The notes below the pieces were generated by a model, which saw nothing but the letters and a program-made list of their open reading frames with translations, did no database searches and was not told where the DNA came from. A stretch of 64,000 nucleotides of DNA from Mermis nigrescens (Eukaryota > Nematoda > Enoplea > Mermithida > Mermithidae), in NCBI GenBank assembly GCA_036768485.1, contig JAVLUZ010000142.1, positions 10,841,456 to 10,905,455 on the forward strand, given 5' to 3'. Made by a program: the position numbers and the translations under genes. This document shows positions 36,082-44,188 of this stretch, piece by piece; the first letter of the stretch is position 1, and each line of letters starts with the position of its first letter.

Positions 36082-37769
36082 GCGTTATAATCGTGAAATG
36101 TATTGCGATTTTTATCAATCATAATCAGATTATCGAATTCGGCATATATAATAATTTCTACTCCAGAGTCTGGTAAATCATCCGCAAACTTGACATTTAT
36201 ACTTGTTGTTCCTTCACGCACTAGATCCCAATGCCCACTATCATCTGCATCGGGCGTCAGGTCAAACACAAAGAAGCAATGACTCGTCTTAAACTCATTA
36301 CGGCTAATGAAATTGCCTTTATTATCATGACCAATATCAAGTGCATCGTACATCTGATTGAATCCCTGAATAAACTTATTATGCTTGAATGATACATTTA
36401 GTGAATGAGTTTGCCCTCCGCATGTCACTCTTACATCATAAACACTAAATGGGCTGAAATTAAATGGCGATTTTGATAAACTGCCTCAAAATGCACTTCC
36501 TTCGACACAAGCAAAAACCAGCCGTCTTGGCAGCTGGCCGGTAAATAATGTAAAATTGGGCGTTTCTCTTGAAGGGTTGGACACGTGCATGTTTGTCATG
36601 ACAACCCGTCTTATAGGATATTTTGCAGTATATGCTAACATTGTTTGCTCCAGAGCTAAACTTACGCTTTCCAAAACTTCTACTTTCCGCACAAACAATT
36701 TCATTACTAAAACATTAAGTTCTAGGGGAATATCTTCAAAGCACTGAAGGACAAAATTATTGTTGTTTCTGTGTAATTCTAGGCGAAAATCTGTGAAATT
36801 CAGCAAATATCTGTCTTGTGAGAACATGTCAATGTGTAAAGGCGCAGATACTTCCACAATATTTGAATCTTTGAACAACGCCGCACGTTCTTTGAACCCT
36901 TTATTATCTGCAGTGTCCACATTAGTCCCACCTTCATGAAAATACAGCGCAGACTGAAGATGAGACAGTTTCGCATCAGAACCATAATTTAATTCTGTTT
37001 CAAAGTATGATCTGTAAGCATATAAATCGGAGCTGTCAAACACTAATCGGCCGCCTAAAAAGCACTTGAGTTGCTTAAAGAATGTTTTGCCTATAAGATT
37101 GATTGGCGCATAATTTGGTACTGCAGCTCCAGCTGCGAGCGTTGGCTTTTTAATTCTTAGTGCCATGTATATATAACTCCTGTTCATTTGCATATAGTGA
37201 GGATCGGGTGGGATCCTAAATTCATATGGTCCTTCATTTGTTATAGGGTGCATAGGCTGCACTTCATCCCAAAATCCTCTTTTGACGGCAACCTGTGTAG
37301 GAGGAACTGTGAAAAGATCCAGTTCAGATTTCGTACTTGGAATAGATTTTACGTCTATTAGAGCCATTTTTCGAATTAGTTTAGTAAATGCATCATCATT
37401 ATTCCTATTTATAGACTTTTGACGCTTGCCTAAACCTTCCCCAGACATAGCCATTGATGCCTCATCTAAAAATTGCGCCGCCTCGTGCTTTGAATGTTCT
37501 TTGGCAGACTGAAATAATGGTTTTCCTTGCGCAACATCAGATGCAATATTAGCTCCTGCCGCTAATGCATGCTTGCCCGCACTTTTACCAATTGATCTCA
37601 GTACAGGCACAGCCATTCTAAATAATGATTTGAAGAAACTCCCTAACCCGCCACCTCGCTGGTATGGTACGCCTCTATACCCTTCTAGGCCATACCCTGT
37701 TTGTGCCGCCTGTTCTGCGTAATATTGTAGCCAAAGGCCACTGTTTTCAGGATTGAATTGAATATGCAT
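36078..37769 (-). pseudogene. Maverick major capsid protein, one in-frame TGA
   Basis: Homologous to invertebrate proteins annotated 'F54H12.2-like', the double-jelly-roll hexon of Mavericks. N-terminal residues 1-130 are Gly/Ala-rich (for example RGGGLGSFFKSLFR); the capsid fold follows, with FTGQLPRR near residue 413 and FVFDLTPD and YAEFDN in the C-terminal part. A TGA at 36486-36488 interrupts the frame at codon 428. The downstream 116 codons continue in the same frame with conserved sequence, so this is a point change rather than an indel. Without readthrough the last fifth is lost. TATA-like ATCTATAAATA is 33-43 bp upstream. Confidence 0.88.
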
Positions 37770-37801
37770 TTTTAGTTTTTCTATTTCTACAATATTTTTT
37801 C

Positions 37802-37812
37802 TATTTATAGAT
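37802..37812 (-). promoter_or_regulatory. TATA-like element before major capsid gene
   Basis: ATCTATAAATA, 33-43 bp before the ATG, just after the stop of the 185-aa gene. Confidence 0.6.
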
Positions 37813-37813
37813 T

Positions 37814-38371
37814 TTATTCATCCCAGGAAAAGTCACCTTCAGAGGCCACTATGCTCTTGCGTTTCCTATTAGCTATACTCTCAAGTGGGGCGTTTGAACG
37901 TCTAAGGACTCTAGCCAACTCTTTTGCACCAATTGGAGCAGGTACTGTTTTACGATCACGAGTGAAGTCGTGCACTAAATCGACAATATTTGATCCATAT
38001 ATTTTTTGCCCATCAATGACAATCTCACCCGATGGTTCAATGTCTATACCAGGATCGTCATTAATATGCTGTAATAGCAGTTTTGCATTTGGCTGTAAGG
38101 TTTTTGGAATACCAGCTATAATTTCTTTGCTTTCAATTGATTTTTGTGGACCTAGAATAGTTAGTTCGTACGGTTTCTTACGCTGTTCCTGCAATCGGCC
38201 AAACTTGCTCAAAATTTGATTATATTTTATCATTTTCAAGCCTGATGATGAATGCTTGTCATTCAATATTTTGTACATCTCCCGATCCATGGCGTTTAAT
38301 ACTTGATCCACTGGTTTACTTTGTTCAGCAATATCTGCTGGCACCAAAATCATTTTCTCTGCATGCTTCAT
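37814..38371 (-). CDS. Conserved Maverick structural-module protein, 185 aa
   Basis: Not assignable to a biochemical function. It resembles a protein commonly found next to the Maverick major capsid gene. Recognisable blocks are an N-terminal helical part with NAMDREMYKIL, a PNAKLLLQHI segment, then the GxIVIDGQKIYGSNIVDLVHD block (DG..I.GSNI.DL) and a basic tail. No signal peptide or membrane span. It starts immediately after the stop of the 112-aa gene and ends 44 bp before the major capsid start. A scaffold, core or cement role is possible. Confidence 0.7.
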   Translation of the reverse strand: MKHAEKMILVPADIAEQSKPVDQVLNAMDREMYKILNDKHSSSGLKMIKYNQILSKFGRLQEQRKKPYELTILGPQKSIESKEIIAGIPKTLQPNAKLLLQHINDDPGIDIEPSGEIVIDGQKIYGSNIVDLVHDFTRDRKTVPAPIGAKELARVLRRSNAPLESIANRKRKSIVASEGDFSWDE

Positions 38372-38710
38372 TTATATAGCGTCTGCTAGTAAACTACCTA
38401 CAACTGATAGAATAGGTGTCAATAAAAGAGGTAAAAAGCCACCGTTCTGAATAATTAAGCGTTTTTTATACCTTGTATTTACTCGCCTATTATTAGCTAA
38501 ATATCGTATTTCGTTTTGGTATCTTCTTAACTTTTGTATATCTTTATCAGTAAAAGGGATGTTGCCATTAAGAAAATTGTTTGCGCAATCACAAATGCAT
38601 AAAAGTTGATCTTTACTTGCCTTATTTATAAGCGCATCCCGTTGGGGTTTTCTTGCAACACTCAGCAAATGTAAGCAACTAATGTTTCGTTTTAGTCTAT
38701 GAGGAGCCAT
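38372..38710 (-). CDS. Small Maverick membrane-active-like protein, 112 aa
   Basis: Basic N-terminal two thirds (RxALINKASKDQLLCICDCA, then KLRRYQNEIRYL) followed by KKRLI and a Gly-Gly-Phe hydrophobic C-terminus (GGFLPLLLTPILSVVGSLL). This architecture matches the small Maverick/adintovirus protein thought to be a membrane-active or pX-like virion component. It overlaps the ATPase 3' end by 14 nt and abuts the 185-aa gene. TATA-like ATCTATAAATA is 31-41 bp upstream. Function is inferred from family resemblance only. Confidence 0.72.
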   Translation of the reverse strand: MAPHRLKRNISCLHLLSVARKPQRDALINKASKDQLLCICDCANNFLNGNIPFTDKDIQKLRRYQNEIRYLANNRRVNTRYKKRLIIQNGGFLPLLLTPILSVVGSLLADAI

Positions 38711-39362
38711 TTTTACAGCTTTCAGATAAATTGCACTGCATATTTATAGATTTTGGCACATACACTGTAGGGCGCTTGCTCAAAATATCAGTTTTCAACC
38801 TGTGTAAATCCTTGGCATTTTGTGTCAAGTCAATGAATAGGTATCCATGTGGTTTAGATGTAGCATCTGAAAAGGCTTCAAGAAAATATTTTGGATTGCT
38901 AGGATATAATTGGCGTGATAAAATATGTGATTGCAGCTGATCTGCAGGGTTTTTGAAAAGGACTACATAATCTGAATTGATGCGCGAGGTACGAAGGCCC
39001 TCATAATATAAGTTCTGCACGATCTGTATCACACTTATGTTCCAATGATGACAACCTCTAGTGAACAATTGCATAACTTGAGCATTTCCTTTACTTTCAT
39101 GCATTAGATCGTCAAGAATCAATAGTTGCGGCGCATGACTCTTTTCTTTGACTATCTTCCTAAAGTCGGGTAACCCTTTAATGAAGGTAACATTCTTTAT
39201 TTTATAGTATAGGGGCTGTTCTTCGCTGTAGCACCAGTAAATTTTGCTCATTTTTGTATCAATGATTTTGTCTCTATTTTCGATAAGCTGCTTCACAAAT
39301 GTTGTTTTACCAGATTTTGTGGGACCAGAGACAATACACGCAAAAGGGTGGTGCATAATCAT
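38697..39362 (-). CDS. Maverick DNA-packaging ATPase (FtsK/HerA/A32 type), 221 aa
   Basis: Walker A GPTKSGKTT at residues 13-21 and Walker B LLILDDLM (acidic pair at 84-85) identify a P-loop ATPase of the genome-packaging class. Length fits Maverick ATPases. Expected to pump DNA into the capsid. The start overlaps the integrase tail by 4 nt (ATGA). The reading frame is intact. Confidence 0.9.
   Translation of the reverse strand: MIMHHPFACIVSGPTKSGKTTFVKQLIENRDKIIDTKMSKIYWCYSEEQPLYYKIKNVTFIKGLPDFRKIVKEKSHAPQLLILDDLMHESKGNAQVMQLFTRGCHHWNISVIQIVQNLYYEGLRTSRINSDYVVLFKNPADQLQSHILSRQLYPSNPKYFLEAFSDATSKPHGYLFIDLTQNAKDLHRLKTDILSKRPTVYVPKSINMQCNLSESCKNGSS
38741..38751 (-). promoter_or_regulatory. TATA-like element before 112-aa gene
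   Basis: ATCTATAAATA, 31-41 bp before the ATG, embedded in the ATPase coding end. Confidence 0.55.
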
Positions 39363-39695
39363 TTTGGCTGTTCATAGAATTTTAATTCTGCTTTTGACAA
39401 AATTGTATCAAATTTCTTTGGCCAATTTTTAAAATGCACTTTATACTCTCCTTTGCCCTTATTTATAATTTTACCTATTCGCTTATGTTGCTCAGCCTTA
39501 GGTTCAACTATTTGTAATTCTTTTCCATAGAATGCCCCTGTTATTGGCTCACCCATGATATCTTCTAGTTTATACATTTTTGGGCAACTGTCTGATACCT
39601 CTTTAATTCGAAATAATTCATCAGTGAATGTATGTTTACTGGCTTTTGTGAAGCTTTTTTCAATGTTGTTATTCGCACCAATTGACCAACATCTA
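39359..39695 (-). pseudogene. Integrase C-terminal part (chromodomain-like tail)
   Basis: The last 72 codons carry YKLEDIMGEPITGAFYGKEL followed by a chromodomain-like segment with KVHFKNWPKKFDT, as in Maverick integrase tails. Upstream, conserved integrase sequence continues with a GQLVRI motif but in another frame, so a frameshift lies near 39655. It is separated from the catalytic part (54200-54795) by a MITE and a 13.9-kb LTR retrotransposon. Confidence 0.8.
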
Positions 39696-40242
39696 TAGTC
39701 TGTTTCATTTATTCGAGAGCTTTTTAGTCAATTCTTCTAAGGGCTACAGTAAGCAAAACAAGACGGATTACTGTAATTCAGCAGATCAGCTCATTGAGGG
39801 CGAGTGGCTGGAATTCTTCCATTTTTAATGCACTAATCCGCCAATATAAATTTAATTTAGGCATTTAATCAGTACTAGGACATACTACAGTAAGTGCGCT
39901 AAATAAAAAGCTATCGGGTGGAATCGAACCCAGTTGCTTCGACACGACAAGCAGACGTTTTACCACTGAGCTATGAGGGAGTTCGCGGCGTTTCTTAACA
40001 TTATAGTCTATTGTGTTTAAAGTGTCAACTAAGGATAAGCTGAATGCACGATTTTTATCTGTAAGTTGATTGATTTGCTGGAAGACGACAATATATTATG
40101 TCGCGAAAATGTTATCGAAAAACCCTTCTCTGCTACGTAACTACAGTGAGATCTAGCGAACTACAGTAAATAAGAAAGAACGGGTTACTGTAGCCTCCGA
40201 AAACATTTACTGAAAAAGCTCTCGGATAAACGAAACAGACTA
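39696..40242. mobile_element. TA-flanked MITE carrying a tRNA-like sequence
   Basis: Inverted termini TAGTCTGTTTCATTTATTC / GGATAAACGAAACAGACTA, extended by degenerate inverted homology of about 100 bp (gctacagtaa...ttactgta). Flanked by TA on both sides, as for Tc1/mariner-type elements. Inserted in the Maverick integrase gene. Non-coding. Confidence 0.82.
39905..39982 (-). other. tRNA-like (SINE-type) Pol III unit
   Basis: On the minus strand: A box TAGCTCAGTGG (39963-39973), B box GGTTCGATTCC (39920-39930), a seven-base anticodon loop reading GTC (Asp-like), then a TTTTT terminator. Acceptor and T-stem pairing are poor, so it is tRNA-derived rather than a working tRNA. Confidence 0.6.
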
Positions 40243-40285
40243 TAATGGCTGCTCAGTAGCACATTTCTTTTCCTTCCTTAGCATA

Positions 40286-41516
40286 TGTAACTTAGGTGGG
40301 CTCCGTCCGCCTTCGAGTTATTGGAGTATCTTAGCGCGCGCAAACGAGTTGGCTGATTCAGCACTTGAAGTATGTACGGATAAATAAACTGACAGCACGC
40401 CGTCAGAGAAGATACCCAACACACAACAACTACGAAAGCAGCGAACCCCCGTAAGTACCTTCGGGATTTACCTAAGTACCTATGCTACACCTAGCGCTGG
40501 TCAAGAAGCTGCGGTAAAAACCTGCACTCTTCCAAGCTGACCCTGAATACAAACTACCTAAAATCTCCACGGACGTAATTGGTCCGGTACCTATGGAGAA
40601 AAAGGGAAGGAGATGCCAGACCGCAGATCTTAACCAGGGGTAATTAGATAATCCCGGTATTCGCCCTAGGTCCTTAGACCTTTTTAGACCAAAAGAGTAA
40701 TTTTTCGCGAAAAGAATTGAAAGGGTTTCGCACTAGATTACCTATGGCGAAACTACTTACGATTTCTGGTTCCAACAGCACTCTGTACTTAAAACACAAC
40801 AACAAAGAGCTCTATTCCGGGCTGTCATCTACTATAAAAATTATGTAATAATTTTTATAGATTTTAGGATTGAAAAAGGAATTATGAATTTTGCACAAAA
40901 CGATAAATAAAAACTTTACCCAACGAAATCCGGCAAGAAATAAAGCTATGGCCGGCCTGATCCCAATTCCTGACTGCTTGCGATATAATGCACCCCTAAG
41001 CAGTGGATTTTTGTGCTTTTACCGAATTAAAACAATGAACAATAAATGGCGCTAATATAGTCGAAGATGACACGCCGCAAAAGCAAAAGCCAAACTGGCA
41101 CCAACCAACTAATAATCCTGAGGGGGATTGGCCCACAGTAATAGAAGAAGAAATTATTGTAAAATGTGTTTATGACAAAAATTGTGTGCTACTTGCACAT
41201 AGATTTTCCAGGTCTCCGCACAGGCTCAACGTGAATAGCGGTCATGTCGCCTATGTTTTAAATGTGAAAAGTGATAGGGGACTTGTGGGGTGTTCCACAG
41301 TAAAAAGGTCGCATCATAGTATCCCTCGCGACACCTAGCGACAAGAGTCCAACCAATTGACACTGCGTGGTCGGAATGCCTCCGCATGTCATATCGTCGA
41401 TCTGAAAATATGGCTGGGTCGCCAAAGTGGAAACACACGACCGGATGGTCTGAATTGGCGCACTAAGGTGCGCAAAGGCCGTACATGTAACGGCTCGTGT
41501 AGATACACTATCTACA
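40286..41516 (-). repeat. 3' LTR (1231 bp)
   Basis: Direct copy of 52970-54199. Contains a perfect 13-bp inverted repeat with a 3-nt loop (40832-40860, ctataaaaattat-gta). Confidence 0.95.
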
Positions 41517-41527
41517 CTCCTCCCCTC
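41517..41527 (-). promoter_or_regulatory. Polypurine tract
   Basis: Minus-strand GAGGGGAGGAG immediately precedes the 3' LTR (TGTAGATAG...), the expected plus-strand primer for reverse transcription. Confidence 0.8.
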
Positions 41528-42046
41528 ACCGGGAAAAAATTCGGAACACGGGCCGAATTTTTTAATTGGAATGAAAATTATTGAAATATAAGAAAAATTT
41601 GTTGGGGATCCAACAAATGGAAAAGTTTGAGTAATTTATCGAAATTTTGGTTGGGCCCCCTGTGGATGGGAAAAAAATTTGAGTTAAAAAGTATGGCGGC
41701 TGAATCCATGACCGAGCCTCTATCAAGTAGTGCGGAAACCTGAAAAATAAATTTGGATAAAAGGAAATTAAGTAGGTTTTAGATAAAGTTAAGATAAAAT
41801 AAGGCCACACTTGCTCTGAGCAAGTTCAGGAATCAACAAGCTTAAAATGACGAGATTATGCAAAATTTAAAGACGAAAATTTTAAAGATACAGGCAATAA
41901 CGGACCGCGAACTAGTAGTTTTATAATAAAGACGCTTTACACAAGACGCGAAAAAGACGACGTTGATCCAAACAAATAAAATGCTGCTGGCCATCGGCAC
42001 AATCGCAGAGTCCAAATAAATGTGGTAAGCGAGCCAAACGTGGCTA
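41528..42046 (-). other. 3' untranslated region of the retrotransposon
   Basis: No convincing ORF between the ORF Y stop and the polypurine tract. Confidence 0.6.
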
Positions 42047-44188
42047 TCAACGGCGTTTATGGTCGGGTTTCGACGTCGGAAAGAAACGAGACAATCGAAT
42101 CGAGTGACGCGACGAGTCACTCGAGTCCGTAGAGCAACAATTCGACGGGCGATCCTCATCCAATAAATTTACGCGCAGTTGCATGCGTTCGCGCAGGCTA
42201 CGATGTTCGTCGTACGAAACGGCATCCGGCGATGGTGCTTCGAATCCATAATAAACTCGTGGTTGACTAGACGGAGTAGCCGGACGGCGGAACTCCTCGA
42301 ACCTTTGATCACGGCGCGGTGGAGAAGGAAAGCGCCCAAAACTGCCGGATTCGCGCGAAGGAGAGCGCGAATGGTATGGTTGTGGTTGTGGTTGACCCCA
42401 AAACTCATTTGACCGGGAGATTGAACGGCGTTCGTGTTGCGGCCGATCGAGACTAACGGTTGACCGCGGCGACCAACGCGTTGGTGATGGGCGACGCCCA
42501 ACGCCTTCGCGTTGACGCTGCGGCGAACGCTGCTGCGACGATTCGAATTGCCGCTGTTGATAACCGCCGACGTTGTCAGCCGACCGCTGCAACCAATGCG
42601 TCGGTAATGAGCCACGCCCAAAACCTTCGCGTTGATGCAACGGCGACCTTTGGCGCTGCACTGCTCGCGGCGGCGGGGTTGAACGCGGCCGGTGTTGCTG
42701 CGTTGGCCGCTGCTGCAATTGCTCACGCGGCGTCGACGCTGCCGGTAACTGGGGCGAATTCTGTCTGAAACGAGACAAAGAAGAGGGTCCGGGTTCGTTT
42801 TCAGATGGCTTCGATAATAACGCCAGTTGGCGATAGATCATCGCTTGCCTTTCGCGTCGCTCTCGTCGTTTTTGATTGGCACGCATAGCTCGTTGAGTAT
42901 GTTCGTATTTATTCCAGACGTATCGGCTGGCCCTTAATAAAGGAATGGCTTCGTGATAGGATCGTAAGCGTTCCATGTACGCGTTCTCATCCTCACGTCT
43001 TATTTCAGAGGCCACGGCTAAAGAGCCTGGCTTACGTGCAACAGTAACGCGTGGCAATGGCGGCATCGGTTGAGTTTCACGATCGGCTTTCTCGATTATC
43101 ATTCGGGACTGGCGTAAGTCGATCTGAGCCTGTAAGGAAAGATCTGAAACGTTTCGTCGTTTCTTTGCTTGGGGGCCACTTGGGTCCTCCGCATCAGCGA
43201 GTCGTTTGTGCGATTGGCGTCTCTGCTGGTTTCGGCAAATATTGTTCAATTCGTCAGGTAGTTTTTTCAGAAGATAATGCGTAGAGTGTTGGCGCGATTT
43301 GTGACGACCGAATTGAGCAGGCACCGTTAAGTCAGGATCTGTGGCTTCGCGAATTAGCTGAATATCGCGATGTAGCACAACCGGATCCTCAATTTCTTCC
43401 GCTAACTCAGGAAATTCTACGAAGGCTTCCCTCGGAAATTGAGTATACGTCGGACCGAAGAAGGCGGCACGAAGCATCCGTCGAATCTGTTCACACATTT
43501 GCCAGGCAATTCCAGGATCGCCATACAACGTCGCGAAAATGAAGAAACGTTGATCTAAATAGCGCAACAGTGATGTAGCTTGCAACACGTGCGCAGTAGC
43601 GAACACCGGTTCGCGGCTGAAAGTGGTTTCGTATTCTCTCTCGAATTCACGAAACGCTTCAAAAATATCAACCATTTGCCGCATCGTCAAACACAACGGC
43701 GCCGTATGATCAGGCTGAGGCTGGATACGATGCGGAAAGAACTCAGGCTGAATTGTGACACCGAGTCGAACGTTCATTTGCGGCGGCGTCGGCTGAAAAG
43801 AATGGTTTGCGACGTATTGGATGTTTACTTCGTAGACCATATAACCGGTCGTGATAAACATGCGATTTCGCGTAAACAACGGATCTGGATAGAACTGGCG
43901 GTGAAAGACAGAAGGCTGCGTAATAAAACGCGGCGCAACCCGATTCCTAAATGCCTCGTTTGGATCCGGATCCGTGGGCAAGCGTAGCGGAATGATTGGC
44001 CTCTCCGGCGGATTAGAGATTCGACAATACTGCAAATAACGGGCGTACATCGAGTTGTAACACAGTTGAATGTCAGTACGCAAACCTGTGTACAGTTCCA
44101 AACCTGCTTCTGGTCCAAGCCAATCGCGAAAATTGAGAAAATTATGGATAGACAGGCAAGGTTGACCTGTTTCCTGCAATTCTTGCAT
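42047..44188 (-). CDS. Retroelement accessory ORF Y, 713 aa, unknown
   Basis: I do not recognise a family. Residues 1 to about 330 look globular and helical, with FITTGYMVYEV, TMRQMVDIFEAF, WQMCEQIRRMLR and FPREAFVEFPE. From about 380 on it becomes very rich in Arg, Gln, Ser and Pro, with two related repeats around GFGRGSLPTHWLQRS and GVGRRPSPTRWSPRS and an RS-rich stretch near the end. That suggests RNA or nucleoprotein binding. No signal peptide or membrane span, so it is not an obvious envelope. Its start overlaps the end of ORF X by 47 nt in another frame. A decayed homologue at 26649-28677 shows that the gene is a conserved part of this retroelement lineage. Confidence 0.8.
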   Translation of the reverse strand: MQELQETGQPCLSIHNFLNFRDWLGPEAGLELYTGLRTDIQLCYNSMYARYLQYCRISNPPERPIIPLRLPTDPDPNEAFRNRVAPRFITQPSVFHRQFYPDPLFTRNRMFITTGYMVYEVNIQYVANHSFQPTPPQMNVRLGVTIQPEFFPHRIQPQPDHTAPLCLTMRQMVDIFEAFREFEREYETTFSREPVFATAHVLQATSLLRYLDQRFFIFATLYGDPGIAWQMCEQIRRMLRAAFFGPTYTQFPREAFVEFPELAEEIEDPVVLHRDIQLIREATDPDLTVPAQFGRHKSRQHSTHYLLKKLPDELNNICRNQQRRQSHKRLADAEDPSGPQAKKRRNVSDLSLQAQIDLRQSRMIIEKADRETQPMPPLPRVTVARKPGSLAVASEIRREDENAYMERLRSYHEAIPLLRASRYVWNKYEHTQRAMRANQKRRERRERQAMIYRQLALLSKPSENEPGPSSLSRFRQNSPQLPAASTPREQLQQRPTQQHRPRSTPPPRAVQRQRSPLHQREGFGRGSLPTHWLQRSADNVGGYQQRQFESSQQRSPQRQREGVGRRPSPTRWSPRSTVSLDRPQHERRSISRSNEFWGQPQPQPYHSRSPSRESGSFGRFPSPPRRDQRFEEFRRPATPSSQPRVYYGFEAPSPDAVSYDEHRSLRERMQLRVNLLDEDRPSNCCSTDSSDSSRHSIRLSRFFPTSKPDHKRR

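Noticed and set aside
36429..36488. Frameshift in the major capsid gene
   Set aside because: The distance between the two open parts is a multiple of three and conserved sequence is directly continuous; only the TGA interrupts it.
39905..39982. Functional tRNA-Asp gene
   Set aside because: A and B boxes are good, but the acceptor stem and most of the T stem do not pair, and it sits inside a MITE.
40281..40285. 5-bp target duplication for the LTR element
   Set aside because: Only cata is shared by both flanks; the fifth base differs, so 4 bp is the supported length.
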